This document shows positions 26,052-33,763 of a stretch of 64,000 bases of DNA, in pieces (the first letter of the stretch is position 1; the number at the start of each line of letters is the position of its first letter). The DNA is taken from the NCBI RefSeq assembly GCF_900105905.1, contig NZ_FNSV01000001.1:62001-126000 (forward strand), in the 5' to 3' direction. The position numbers and the translations under genes are program-made. A model generated the notes under the pieces. That model searched no databases, was not told the DNA's origin, and saw only the letters and a program-made list of their open reading frames with translations. Origin of the DNA: Rhodococcus koreensis (lineage in GTDB: Bacteria > Actinomycetota > Actinomycetes > Mycobacteriales > Mycobacteriaceae).

Positions 26052-26652
26052 TTAGGTGCCTTCATCGAACCGCATCGGGTCGACATCGTTGATCGGGGAA
26101 CCGCCGCCCGGGGCGAAGGTTCCCGGGGTAAAGGCCCCGCCAATGGTCGCCCCTGCCGCGAATCCCATGGCCGCGGTCTGCGCACCCGCCAGGGGGCGGC
26201 CGCCGGCCGGGGCGGCGGCCGGGAAGTCGAGGATCTGCGTGACCGCCTCGATCCGAGTCCAGGACAGTTCGACCTCGATCTTCGCCGGTTGCACTCCCAG
26301 GTCCGAATTGGAGGGATCGAGCTCTCTGGCCTTCGCGATCAGGCTCGCGAGAGGGTTCTCCACGGTGAACCACACGGACGAATGACCGGAGTGGAAACCC
26401 GTGGTGTGCACGGATCGATACCCGGCCCGCGCTCGCAACGCAGCGAGGAACTTGACCTTCTGCGGCCCCAGTCCCCAGTTTGGACCGTTCGCTCTCGTCG
26501 AGCACGTGATGGCGGCGCGCCCACCCGTCGAAGAGTTCGTTCAGCTCCACCATTTCGACATCGGTCGCGTAGTAGTCGAGGTGCGGGATCGTCACGCTCT
26601 CCGCGAGGTGGACAACCTTGGCCATGCCTGCTCCTTCTGGTTTCTCGTTCAT
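26052..26652 (-). pseudogene. frame-disrupted gene of unknown function
   Basis: The first frame runs from the ATG at 26652 (ATGA overlap with the upstream gene; a second ATG at 26625 has a better GAAGGAG site) and encodes MAKVVHLAESVTIPHLDYY to HHVLDESE. Near 26480-26490 the protein-like reading moves by +1 into a frame encoding NWGLGPQKVKFLAALRA and then VWFTVENPLASLIAKARELD to a Gly/Pro-rich end. Neither frame alone looks coding over the whole length. The gene is a pseudogene, or one base was lost or gained in the sequence. Confidence 0.6.
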
Positions 26653-27014
26653 GCCGTCAGTAGTGAGATCAGTTGCCAGACTGCGTGTGCGGTGCTGGCG
26701 GCATCGCGCGGGTCGACGAGTCGGTCTGCGACGGTAACCCACCCGTCCGACGATCTCTCCAACGCTCGGACGACGAGCGTGCCGGCGACGTCCACGGCGG
26801 TGAACAGGATGTCGTGGCCGTCGCCGCTGTGCCAGCTGAGGTCGCCGTCGTCGAGCGTGATGCTCGAAGCCAGGGATTCGGTGTGCGAGTCGCTGCACTC
26901 GAACTCGCGCGCCAGCTGCGCCAGCGCCTGTTCGTGGCCGGCGCCCATCGGCTGATGCACCGCCAGTCCTCCCCCGCCGCGCACCGACGCCTGGTCGATC
27001 AACAGAACCGCCAT
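26649..27014 (-). CDS. unknown 121-aa cytosolic protein
   Basis: Hydrophilic mixed alpha/beta protein with repeated short beta-type strands (SITLDDGDLSWHSGDG, DILFTAVDVAGTLVVRALE) and no membrane segment or signal peptide. ATG start at 27014; it ends in an ATGA overlap with the following (disrupted) gene, so the two were meant to be made together. The gap to the divergent gene at 27180 is A/T-rich near 27070-27100 and probably holds divergent promoters. No family recognised. Confidence 0.65.
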   Translation of the reverse strand: MAVLLIDQASVRGGGGLAVHQPMGAGHEQALAQLAREFECSDSHTESLASSITLDDGDLSWHSGDGHDILFTAVDVAGTLVVRALERSSDGWVTVADRLVDPRDAASTAHAVWQLISLLTA

Positions 27015-27179
27015 ACCTGCCCTCCCGTTCGCGCGTCCTCCGCGTTTCGACTCGACAACTCACCACACACTCTACATAGAGACCCCTTAAAGTAGAATGG
27101 CTCGCGCCGGCCGTTGTCGGTCGGCACAGAATCTGTCGGTACCGCTGGCTACGCTGACCAGCGAAGAAGGGGAGGATTC

Positions 27180-27443
27180 ATGACTTTCACACGGCGGCCG
27201 CGCAAGGCCCCGACCTATCGCGGCGAGGGCCAAGTCCTGCGGTTGTCCGGGACCGCGCTCATCCTGGTCGGTGTCGTGCTGGCGCTCGCGGCACTCGCGA
27301 TCTTCGGATTCGAGAGCGTGCTGTTCTACGTGTTCTTCGCGGTCGCCGCGGTCCTGGGCGCGGTCGGCTTGCGGCGCAACTACCTCGGCGGTGTCTTCAC
27401 TGAGATCGAGGAGCGTCTCGGGTTTCCGGAAACCGAGAAGTGA
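27180..27443 (+). CDS. small membrane protein with two transmembrane helices
   Basis: An 87-aa protein. The basic N-terminus (FTRRPRKAP) is followed by helix 1 (ALILVGVVLALAALAIFGF) and helix 2 (SVLFYVFFAVAAVLGAVGL), then RRNY and a short hydrophilic tail. The start at 27180 is chosen for its GGGGAGG site six bases upstream; an in-frame GTG/ATG region further left has none. It precedes the micropeptide cluster by 178 bp on the same strand. Confidence 0.68.
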   Translation: MTFTRRPRKAPTYRGEGQVLRLSGTALILVGVVLALAALAIFGFESVLFYVFFAVAAVLGAVGLRRNYLGGVFTEIEERLGFPETEK

Positions 27444-27595
27444 CCCTCACTCCACGAATCCACCTGGCCGCTCTGCGCCGCCCACTCCGGTAGGAGTTCG
27501 GCGGCGAGTGCGCAGGGGTGCGCCCCGGGTTGTCCTTCGACTGGGTGCGGCCCCTGTCTGGGTAACGGGCATTGCCAGGTCAGCGATACCTCAGG

Positions 27596-27615
27596 CAGGT
27601 CGGGAGGACCAGGAG
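27596..27615 (+). promoter_or_regulatory. conserved leader/ribosome-binding element of the micropeptide operon
   Basis: CAGGTCGGGAGGACCAGGAG, identical over 20 bp to 50830-50849, which also sits directly before a Trp-rich micropeptide gene. It contains two Shine-Dalgarno-like cores (GGGAGG and AGGAG) and a possible small hairpin GGTC-GGGAG-GACC. Weaker similarity extends upstream (GTAACGGG about 30 bases earlier in both). Confidence 0.75.
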
Positions 27616-27621
27616 GCAGTC

Positions 27622-27720
27622 ATGATCGGCATCGTGTTTGACATCCCGGTGGTCGGCGACCCGATCTGGCCACCGGGCGTGTGGTACGTCAACTTCGCCA
27701 ACTGGTGGAATCAGTTCTGA
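27622..27720 (+). CDS. 32-aa Trp-rich micropeptide A
   Basis: First of three tandem related micropeptide genes. It opens MIGIVFDIPVVGD and ends FANWWNQF. It has Asp but no Lys or Arg, so it is acidic, with three Trp and many Val/Ile/Phe. No signal peptide and no helix long enough to cross a membrane in the usual way. An AGGAGG site lies four bases before the ATG, inside the conserved leader. The shared start (MIG) and end (NWWN-F) with the next gene show recent duplication. The function is unknown; leaderless membrane-active peptides and the short acidic porin subunits of Corynebacterium share the general design but show no visible homology. Confidence 0.72.
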   Translation: MIGIVFDIPVVGDPIWPPGVWYVNFANWWNQF

Positions 27721-27729
27721 GGAGTCGAA

Positions 27730-27834
27730 ATGATCGGCAATCTGCCTGACCTCCCAGGCTGGTTTTCGGAAGGGGAATCGGCCTTCTGGTTCCCCATCCT
27801 TACCCAAATCGCCAACTGGTGGAATCCGTTCTAA
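27730..27834 (+). CDS. 34-aa Trp-rich micropeptide B
   Basis: Second tandem gene, starting nine bases after the stop of A with GGAG right after that stop as ribosome site. It opens MIGNLPDLPGWF and ends IANWWNPF. It has no Lys or Arg, several Asp/Glu and four Trp. The middle (AFWFPILTQ) is hydrophobic. The same ends as peptide A with a divergent middle point to a paralogue with selection on the termini. Confidence 0.72.
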   Translation: MIGNLPDLPGWFSEGESAFWFPILTQIANWWNPF

Positions 27835-27844
27835 GGAGCCCACA

Positions 27845-27937
27845 ATGATCGGCATACTGCCAGACCTTGGCTACACGATGTGGCTTCCGCTCGCAATCGA
27901 ATGGAACAACTTCGTTGATTGGTTCAATCAGCTCTGA
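27845..27937 (+). CDS. 30-aa Trp-rich micropeptide C
   Basis: Third tandem gene, eleven bases (10-base spacer) after the stop of B, with AAGGAG as ribosome site. It opens MIGILPDLGY and ends FVDWFNQL, a recognisable variant of the NWWN-F ending. No Lys or Arg. It is followed after 33 bases by the convergent membrane gene at 27971. Retention of start, length, charge and ending in three copies argues for real translation. Confidence 0.7.
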   Translation: MIGILPDLGYTMWLPLAIEWNNFVDWFNQL

Positions 27938-27970
27938 TCGTTCCGTCACGGCCGCATGTGGCAGCCAGGG

Positions 27971-28294
27971 TCACGACCTTCCCGTCGTGTTCGGCGGCTG
28001 CTCGTCGTTGAGCCGTCGTCCCATGCCCGATCCCCCGGCTCGCCGCGCGAGGTGCCCGAGCGTCCAGGCGCATACACCGAGCAGGCCCGTCATGGTGGCG
28101 ACGAGGAGAACCCTGGGGATGGTCGAGACAACGGAAGTCATCGCGGCGTAGATCACGATGGGGCAGGCGACTACGACAAGGGCGAGTGCCCATTCGCGTA
28201 ACCGCCAGGGGTTACTGGATCGTCCTGCGATCGGTCCGCCGAGCAACCCTCCGGCGAGCAAAACCCCCAGACCCACTATGAATGCGGTGCTCAT
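27971..28294 (-). CDS. membrane protein with about three transmembrane helices
   Basis: A 107-aa protein with hydrophobic segments AFIVGLGVLLAGGLLGG, WALALVVVACPIVIYAAM and ILPR-type VLLVATMTGLLGVCAWTLG, ending in a basic tail. ATG start at 28294 with GGAGGGGGAA upstream. Its 5' leader (28295-28370) closely resembles the leader of the membrane gene at 34567-34935, so the two are likely regulated alike. No family recognised. Confidence 0.68.
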   Translation of the reverse strand: MSTAFIVGLGVLLAGGLLGGPIAGRSSNPWRLREWALALVVVACPIVIYAAMTSVVSTIPRVLLVATMTGLLGVCAWTLGHLARRAGGSGMGRRLNDEQPPNTTGRS

Positions 28295-28370
28295 TACTTC
28301 CCCCTCCGCGCGGCCGCCGGTCGTGGCGGCCGCGACTGTGTGGTCGATCGTCGTATGGAATGGTCTCAGA
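28295..28370 (-). promoter_or_regulatory. conserved hairpin leader, copy 1
   Basis: Reading leftward: GAGACCAT, about 15 bases later ACGATCGAC, then a very strong hairpin (arms 28310-28318 and 28325-28333, GCGGCCGCC with its complement), then GGAGGGGGAA and the ATG at 28294. The same elements in the same order and spacing lie before the gene starting at 34935. This is a shared promoter or an mRNA leader. Confidence 0.65.
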
Positions 28371-28633
28371 AGCCTCTGACGTACTGATGCATCCCCGGGA
28401 TGTCTCAACGGACGCCGGTGAGTGCGGGGCGGCTGGACTTGCGGGTCGGTGGCAACGGCGAGGGCCTTGCGCGCGAGTTCTGAGGCGGACGTGCCTCGCC
28501 ACGGGTGACCTGCCGGTCGCCCGCGACCGAGGTTGTTGCGGGCCTTGCTCCGTGCGTTGTGTCGGCGCAGCAAAGCCGCGGTGCGCAATGGTGGCGGGCG
28601 TCGACGAATTGCTGGATCTGGCATAGTTGTCCG
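28371..28633. other. gene-poor gap of about 260 bp
   Basis: Several short overlapping frames occur but none has a ribosome site, a codon bias like its neighbours or a protein-like composition. Part of it is the upstream promoter region of the leftward gene at 28294. Nothing else was seen. Confidence 0.4.
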
Positions 28634-28798
28634 TCAGAAAAGCGCGGCCTGCTCCTCGGCGGCGGCACGGTCGGTCCGGCGCTCGTAGGCGGCCGCGAAG
28701 GACCGGGCGACCTCGGCATTGGTGCCGAGCTCGCGGCCGATCTCGGCCCACGTCAGGCCCTGCTGCTGGAGCGTGTAGGCATCTTTCTGGTCGTCCAT
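28634..28798 (-). CDS. small helix-turn-helix protein
   Basis: A 54-aa protein: MDDQKDAYTLQQQ, then GLTWAEIGRELGTNAEVARS, a helix-turn-helix-like stretch, and an Arg/Ala/Glu-rich end. The GAAAGGAACCCC site precedes tandem GTG-ATG starts. It follows the DnaB-N gene by 13 bases on the same strand and is probably co-transcribed with it. It may be a small DNA-binding regulator of replication or partition; this rests on position and the HTH look only. Confidence 0.6.
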   Translation of the reverse strand: MDDQKDAYTLQQQGLTWAEIGRELGTNAEVARSFAAAYERRTDRAAAEEQAALF

Positions 28799-28811
28799 CA
28801 CGGGGTTCCTT

Positions 28812-29363
28812 TCATTCGGTGGCAGCGCAGATCGCGGCGTAGCGTGCGTGAGCGTCGCGCTGACGGCGGCCGAGGCGGCACATGTACTCGTAGAGGTCAT
28901 CGGTGGCCACGGTCGCGGTGGCTTCCTGCAGTGCCTGGGCGGCGGTCTCGAAGGAGCGTCGATAGGACTGGGCCACCACGGCTTTGGCGTAGTGCGGTGC
29001 CCGCTCGGGGAAGGTGGCCGCGCCGACGACGCGGACCAGGTGCTGACGCAGCTGCGCCCGGTGGTGATCGATGCCGCCCGGGTGCTGATCGATCTCGTGG
29101 GCGACCATCACGTAGTCGTGGGGCTGTCCGCGCCGGATCAGGCCGTGGATCAGCCGGTAGAGAGCCCCGTGCGCGGAATCGGTGAAGTCACCGACGGTGA
29201 GGGTGTCGATGATCGGGCGGGCCTGCGCGGCGGAGATCTGCATCAGCGCAGACAGGCAGCAAGCTTCCGCATCGAGGTGTGCGACGTCGACGGAATGCTC
29301 GATCGGGTCACGGTCGTGAACCGGCTCGGCGACAGGTGGCGCGAGGTGCAGCGGCGCGGCCAT
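28812..29363 (-). CDS. DnaB N-terminal-domain protein without helicase domain
   Basis: A 183-aa protein. After a ~30-residue disordered N-terminus it matches the DnaB N-terminal helical domain: DAEACCLSALMQISAAQARP, DFTDSAHGALYRLIHGLI, then further helices. In replicative helicases this domain makes the collar that contacts loader and primase. The RecA-like ATPase part is absent, so the protein could load, titrate or inhibit the host helicase at a plasmid origin. The start at 29363 is chosen for its GGGGAGGG site; an upstream ATG/GTG at 29396 lacks one. It borders the A/T-richer gap at 29364-29800. Confidence 0.72.
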   Translation of the reverse strand: MAAPLHLAPPVAEPVHDRDPIEHSVDVAHLDAEACCLSALMQISAAQARPIIDTLTVGDFTDSAHGALYRLIHGLIRRGQPHDYVMVAHEIDQHPGGIDHHRAQLRQHLVRVVGAATFPERAPHYAKAVVAQSYRRSFETAAQALQEATATVATDDLYEYMCRLGRRQRDAHARYAAICAATE

Positions 29364-29800
29364 TTTCCCTCCCCTTTTCGAAATTTGACTTACCATTTAT
29401 TGTAGTCGCCGATACGGAATTGTCCATATTCGCGAAGCCATTTCTTTCGATTTCTTTACGCAATTCTTCAGGCACCGATACACCGGCCCCTAGCTGCCTA
29501 AACACTCAGTCATCGCAATTTAACCACACCCTTCCCGCGCGTCGTTGCCAAGTCCTTGAAAGAATGTTTGGAACTCCTTGCGCATTCTTTTCGAGAAAAT
29601 TGAGCCCTGGATTTTGCAAGAAATTGGGTCGAATAACACCGCGCGAGTCGAGTGGTCGCGAACCATGCCCGGGCGGAACAACCAGTTTCGGGAAAACCAG
29701 TTGTTCCGTCCGGGTCGGGTTCAGCGAGGTACGGGATTCTCGCAACTTCTACGGCGAACGCAAGAGACCACTAGACCCGCATGCATCGTGCGTATGCCCT
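29364..29800. other. A/T-richer gene-free region between DnaB-N and parB-like genes; origin or partition-site candidate
   Basis: About 440 bp with no convincing gene and clearly more A/T than its surroundings (e.g. 29395-29470 and 29530-29630). It lies between a DnaB-N protein gene and a ParB-like gene and contains a 15-bp inverted repeat at 29668-29714. These are typical features of a replication origin or centromere, but no known iteron, DnaA box cluster or parS consensus was identified. Confidence 0.4.
29668..29714. repeat. 15-bp inverted repeat with one mismatch
   Basis: CCCGGGCGGAACAAC (29668-29682) and GTTGTTCCGTCCGGG (29700-29714), a near-perfect inverted repeat with a 17-nt loop, about 90 bp beyond the 3' end of the parB-like gene. 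It may be a terminator for that gene or a ParB binding site. Confidence 0.7.
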
Positions 29801-31426
29801 CTATTCGTCCAGGTCGAGGTCGAAAACCTGATCGGGCTGTCGCCTGCCGACCATGATTTCCTCGATCGGCGTCAGCGCGTGGCCCTGTATCTCGAGGTAT
29901 TCCAGGTACGCCTCGGTGCCCCGTCGCTTCGATCGCCACGAGTCCTTGACGATGCGTGATTCCTGCGCTGCCAGGACCAACGCCAGCGTGAGCACCTGGG
30001 CGCGGGAGGCGCCGGCCTTGACCACCTGATCGGCCACGTACTGCGAGCTGTATGAATCCTTGATCGACAGCACCTCCTTGAGCACGCCGTCGGCCCGGAA
30101 CTCGGTCAACAGATGCCCGTCACCGGCGAGGGTGGTGGCCACGTACGCGGCGGCGGTCTTCGGTGGCGTTGTGGCCGCGAGCAGACTGCACAGGAACTTC
30201 CGTCGGACCGTGGTCGCCGCCTCTGCCTTGAGATTGAGCGATCGCACCAACTTGCGCTGACGCCGGACGCGCTCCTCCGTCTCAAGCTCCTTACGCCGGG
30301 CCTCGGCCTCGTCTTCGAGCCTCTGACGCTCCGCCTCCGCGCGTGGATCCCCTTCGGTCACCGCCGGGTCCACGTTCGCCCCGCCGGTTCGCACGGCCGC
30401 CATCACCGGCGAGAGCTGCAATCCTGCGGCATCTGGATCGGCGCACACGTACTCGGGAAGCCACACATCTTCGATGTTGACGGTGTTGACGTGGACCAGA
30501 CCTTCATCGGGCTCGATGTCGGCCTCCCCCTCGGTGTACCAATCGACGGCGTCCTCGTCGATCGGCAGGCCGGTCGCGATGTCGGAGAGAAGCTGGCCCT
30601 TGCTCAGGACCACGGTCCAATGCTCGGGGCCGGACTCGACAGTCTCGACGGTGACCTCGCCGCCTTCGAGGGTGCGCAGGTCCGCCATTGCCAGCACGGT
30701 TCCGTAGCCGGGGTGCTCGCGCAGAACCAAGAAACCCTTCTCCACATAGGGTGTCGCCGCGTCCTCGAATTCTTCCCGCTCGATTCGGTCTGCTCGCAGC
30801 TCCTCGGCAGTCGAGACGAACCGCCAGCGAGGGCAACGGAGCAACTGCTGCACGGCCTCGTCATCGCCGTCGAACTCCGCGAGAATAGCGGCCCTCTCCA
30901 AGTCGAGCTGGTCCTCGTCCACCAGCGCGCGGGCCACCTGGGACATGCCGACCTTCGCGGCCTTCTCCACCCACGCCTTGTCCCTGTGGAGGGACTTGGC
31001 GACCTTGGCGACCGAGATGCCCAAGTCGAGCAGTTCCGCCGCTCCTGCGGCACGCTGGCCCGTCGTAAGGGCCAATCTCTGGTCGTTCGCCACTATCTGG
31101 GCGATCACCCGCTCGGCGGTGCGTGCACGCTCGTCCTTGGCGGTGTCCACGTACACGATCACCGGCACCGAACTCGCGCCGACCTCACGAGCGGCGAGTA
31201 CGCGCCTCTGACCATCTCGCACGACAATCCGTCCGTCGGCATGCTGAACCGCGCTGATCGCTTCGAGCACCCCGTGGTCGCGGATCGATTCCACGAAATC
31301 GGGCGTCGCGGACAGGTCGACCTGATCTCGGACGTTGGCACCGATCTCGAGCGCACGTGGGTCGAGCCGAACGAAGATTTCGCCGTCGATGACCTCGGCG
31401 ACGGGACCGTTCTGAATTGCAGCCAT
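29801..31426 (-). CDS. ParB/KorB-like partition protein
   Basis: 541 aa from the ATG at 31426, preceded by AGGAGAGAG. The ParB N-terminal (nuclease/CTPase) domain occupies about 20-110, with FVESIRDHGVLEAI and the RDGQRRVLAAREVG signature (about 69-82). An HTH region follows (AELLDLGISVAKVAKSLHRDKAWVEKA in the protein, about 150-185). The C-terminal half is long, with acidic and Arg/Glu-rich helices, and is not a standard ParB dimer domain. No parA is adjacent in the window. Role: segregation or regulation by DNA binding. The long tail sets it apart from chromosomal ParB. Confidence 0.85.
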   Translation of the reverse strand: MAAIQNGPVAEVIDGEIFVRLDPRALEIGANVRDQVDLSATPDFVESIRDHGVLEAISAVQHADGRIVVRDGQRRVLAAREVGASSVPVIVYVDTAKDERARTAERVIAQIVANDQRLALTTGQRAAGAAELLDLGISVAKVAKSLHRDKAWVEKAAKVGMSQVARALVDEDQLDLERAAILAEFDGDDEAVQQLLRCPRWRFVSTAEELRADRIEREEFEDAATPYVEKGFLVLREHPGYGTVLAMADLRTLEGGEVTVETVESGPEHWTVVLSKGQLLSDIATGLPIDEDAVDWYTEGEADIEPDEGLVHVNTVNIEDVWLPEYVCADPDAAGLQLSPVMAAVRTGGANVDPAVTEGDPRAEAERQRLEDEAEARRKELETEERVRRQRKLVRSLNLKAEAATTVRRKFLCSLLAATTPPKTAAAYVATTLAGDGHLLTEFRADGVLKEVLSIKDSYSSQYVADQVVKAGASRAQVLTLALVLAAQESRIVKDSWRSKRRGTEAYLEYLEIQGHALTPIEEIMVGRRQPDQVFDLDLDE

Positions 31427-31514
31427 GATGATCTCTCTCCTAGAATTCGGATCCAAGACACCGGGCAGATATCCGCTGCCCGGTGTCTTGTGTTTTCCGG
31501 TGGTGCTGCCTCTG

Positions 31515-31880
31515 TTAGCTGGTCGCGGACCAGTCATGACCGGGAAGGCCAAGCACCCGTGTCCACATCTCTCCCCCTTGGTGCTCGATGTGCTCCGAGA
31601 GGTGGATCAGGCGAACGGTGGCCGCGCGCTCCTCGTATCCCAGTGCGTCCAGCAACTCGACGAACCGGTCGACGTCGCGGCAGCCGAGAAGAGCGATCTG
31701 CCGGGCGATCGACTCGTCCGCGAAGATCTGCGCGAACCGGTCTGCGGACTCGCAGATGTTCAGAATGTCGTACACCTTGTGCGCCTTTCGTTCGGAATGT
31801 GCCTGAGCCAGTTCGACGCGGGCGACGTCGGGACTGCTGGTGATGACTCCGTTGACCACGAAATCGTTTATGCCGCTCAC
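31515..31880 (-). CDS. unknown 121-aa protein under repeated leader 1
   Basis: GTG start at 31880 with GGAGGTAACT directly upstream. Hydrophilic, helical, Arg/Glu-rich (ARVELAQAHSERKAHKVYD, DRFVELLDALGYEERAATVRL); no membrane segment or known motif. The frame stays open upstream to 32117, but that extension lies in the repeated leader, whose second copy has indels that break the frame, so the extension is not coding. It is followed by the parB-like gene on the same strand, about 90 bp away. Confidence 0.65.
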   Translation of the reverse strand: MSGINDFVVNGVITSSPDVARVELAQAHSERKAHKVYDILNICESADRFAQIFADESIARQIALLGCRDVDRFVELLDALGYEERAATVRLIHLSEHIEHQGGEMWTRVLGLPGHDWSATS

Positions 31881-31893
31881 AGTTACCTCCAAT

Positions 31894-32154
31894 TCGGATC
31901 CGGACACCTGCCGCGCCCTGATCGTTCTTTTTGCCTTGCTGGCAAGGAGAGTCGGATCGGCGGTATCAGGGCCTGGCGCAACCTCTGGGCCGAGAAGTTT
32001 CTCTGCGAGCGAAGCGAGTGCGGGTTGAGAAAGTTCTCGGAGCAGCAGGCCGGCGAAGCCGCCAGAGGTTTTGCCAGGACCGCCGTCGATCAGGATCGGA
32101 GGCCAGCAAGTCAACAAGAACGACGTCCTTCAACAGAGCGGAGCGAAGCGGAGC
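31894..32154 (-). promoter_or_regulatory. long repeated 5' leader, copy 1
   Basis: About 260 bp that align along their whole length with 35870-36133. Each copy ends 14-19 bases before the start codon of a leftward gene. Differences include single-base indels that break all frames, while a hairpin near the gene (reading leftward CCTTGC-CA-GCAAGG) keeps pairing through a G-U change. This looks like a structured leader or a compound promoter rather than coding DNA. Confidence 0.75.
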
Positions 32155-32359
32155 ATCCTCTTGGGGGACACCGAAGGTGGCCAGACCGCCGGGCAGGCGG
32201 ATCCCCGGTGGTAGACGGCCGCGTTCGGTAGCGTCACCGGTTCACGATGTCGCAGCGCTGAGTGGCAGGGTCTCGCGAACCGGGGCGGAATCTCACGGAG
32301 AGTGGCGGCCGGGTGCGGATCCGTCACCGTTGTCAGACCCCACAGGTACCGTTCCGCAT

Positions 32360-32761
32360 ATGACGGACGCGACCAGGCGACGGCGAATCAAGAAGGGCGC
32401 GACTAGGCAACGGCGCGTTGCGATATGCGCCTCGTGCGGCTGGCGACCTGGGCAGCTGACCGCCAGTAAGCGGGTGCCGGCACACGACGCCTACCGCGGC
32501 GGCAGGTGTCGCGGCGCAGACGAGAAGCCCGCGTGGGCTGTCGTGCCGAACTGGGTGGAGCCCGGTGGGTATGCGCCGGCATTTGCCACGAAGCAATCTG
32601 GCTTGGAGTTCACCGCGCCGGAGCGTCCGCGCCCCGGTACCCTCGAACCGCAGATCGTCGCCGAGCCACGCTCGCTACCAGATAGCAGCGCCGACACTGA
32701 TCGGGTACGCCAGCCTGGCGTGTTTTCCGGCGGCGCGCCATCGCTGGGTCGTCGGCGATAA
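32360..32761 (+). CDS. small Cys-containing protein, possible zinc ribbon
   Basis: A 133-aa protein with a very basic N-terminus (RRRRIKKGATRQRR), then CASCG, and after about 25 residues HDAYRGGRCRG. A CxxC followed by H...C is a pattern seen in short actinobacterial zinc-binding proteins. The C-terminal half is Pro/Arg-rich without features. Codon bias fits a gene, but no strong ribosome site precedes the ATG at 32360. It is the only rightward gene between 28 and 36 kb. Confidence 0.5.
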   Translation: MTDATRRRRIKKGATRQRRVAICASCGWRPGQLTASKRVPAHDAYRGGRCRGADEKPAWAVVPNWVEPGGYAPAFATKQSGLEFTAPERPRPGTLEPQIVAEPRSLPDSSADTDRVRQPGVFSGGAPSLGRRR

Positions 32762-32888
32762 GAGCCGTCCCTGAGCACGGACTAGCTTCAATCGGTGATC
32801 GTCTCGTCAGTAGGCACATTGGTCGACCCGGCTACAAAGGTACTGGCGTCGCAAGCTCAGACACGGATCCTTATCCGATCAGCAGATC

Positions 32889-33644
32889 CTAGCCCGAGCG
32901 CGACGCCGAGCGGCTGGCAGAGTTGAGCGCCGATGCGAAATTGCGAGCGAACAACTCATAGTTGCCGGGCGCTTCGACCATGATCTCTGTTCCGTTCGGG
33001 AATTCGACTGTCAGGTAGACATAGCTCGTTTGCTTCTTCGCCATCGCTCCGATGAGCGTTCCTTTACCGGGGTCGATTGCGGTCCCGACGGCGATGCGTG
33101 TGAGGGTCGTGCGTCGCTGGGTCCCCCCGATGTCTACCGACGCCTTTATACCGGCGACGCGATATCGCACGCCTTTGTAGGTAAGGATCTTTCCGTTCAG
33201 TTTGAATCCGCCGAACTCCTCCTTGTCGGGCGCCGGCGGGCCGCCAGCGACAGGGACGTTGACTGACACCGCCGGCGGCGCAGGTGCCTGTCGCGGGGTC
33301 AGCTCGTCCCCGAATCCGAGTACTGGCTCAGCGGTTTGGACAGCGGCGTTGATCGCTGTAACCAAGACCCCAATCTTGTCTTTGCCGGTGACGTAGTTGA
33401 AGTCAGCTCGGCCGTCCTTGCTGTGCCCTACGCGTCCGCGGAGTAGCAACCTCATCTGGGCAGGCTTGGACACAGTGGCCTCACGCCAGGAAATGCCTTC
33501 GATCGCTCCTACCGGAACGGTCCACGGTGACGCCGCCCGCTTATTGCGTGGCTGACGCCAGTGTGTGTGCTCAAACGTGACAGTCCCCGATACGTCGTCG
33601 AACGAGACGGTGGACCCCGCGCCGGTGTATGTGTGAACGGTCAT
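32889..33644 (-). CDS. DUF4429-type protein
   Basis: A 251-aa protein with two related beta-rich (PH-like) halves. N-terminal: SGTVTFEHTHW, SPWTVPVGAIEGISWREA and LLLRGRV; C-terminal: FKLNGKILTYKGVRY, VYLTVEFPNGTEIMVEAPGN. This matches the DUF4429 pattern (W..P.G...IP...I..V.W) in actinobacteria. It is cytosolic, function unknown. GTG/ATG start at 33644, without a close gene downstream; a terminator-like hairpin lies upstream at 33723-33746. Confidence 0.75.
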   Translation of the reverse strand: MTVHTYTGAGSTVSFDDVSGTVTFEHTHWRQPRNKRAASPWTVPVGAIEGISWREATVSKPAQMRLLLRGRVGHSKDGRADFNYVTGKDKIGVLVTAINAAVQTAEPVLGFGDELTPRQAPAPPAVSVNVPVAGGPPAPDKEEFGGFKLNGKILTYKGVRYRVAGIKASVDIGGTQRRTTLTRIAVGTAIDPGKGTLIGAMAKKQTSYVYLTVEFPNGTEIMVEAPGNYELFARNFASALNSASRSASRSG

Positions 33645-33722
33645 CGGAATATCAAAGCAGACCGCCAGTGACCTCGAATGGTTCTGGCCATCGTTTTGTC
33701 CAGGTGTCGGTGTTCACGCAAG

Positions 33723-33746
33723 AGGCCCGCCCCGAATGGGGCGGGC
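33723..33746. terminator. strong GC hairpin between two leftward genes
   Basis: GGCCCGCCCC-GAAT-GGGGCGGGCC, a perfect 10-bp stem with a 4-nt loop, 17 bases beyond the stop at 33764. It has only a weak T-run, but its place after a 3' end and its strength fit an actinobacterial terminator. Confidence 0.75.
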
Positions 33747-33763
33747 CCCCTCGATCTCGGGTG

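Noticed and set aside
27622..27937. Calling the micropeptides bacteriocins or porins
   Set aside because: Only general design is shared (short, tandem, no signal peptide); charge differs from leaderless bacteriocins and no sequence match to PorA/PorH-type subunits could be shown.
28282..28626. A 114-codon rightward frame
   Set aside because: It overlaps the shared hairpin leader and has no start signal or coding bias.
31881..32117. N-terminal extension of the 121-aa protein to 32117
   Set aside because: It lies in the repeated leader, whose other copy carries indels that break the frame; GGAGGTAACT before GTG 31880 gives a better start.
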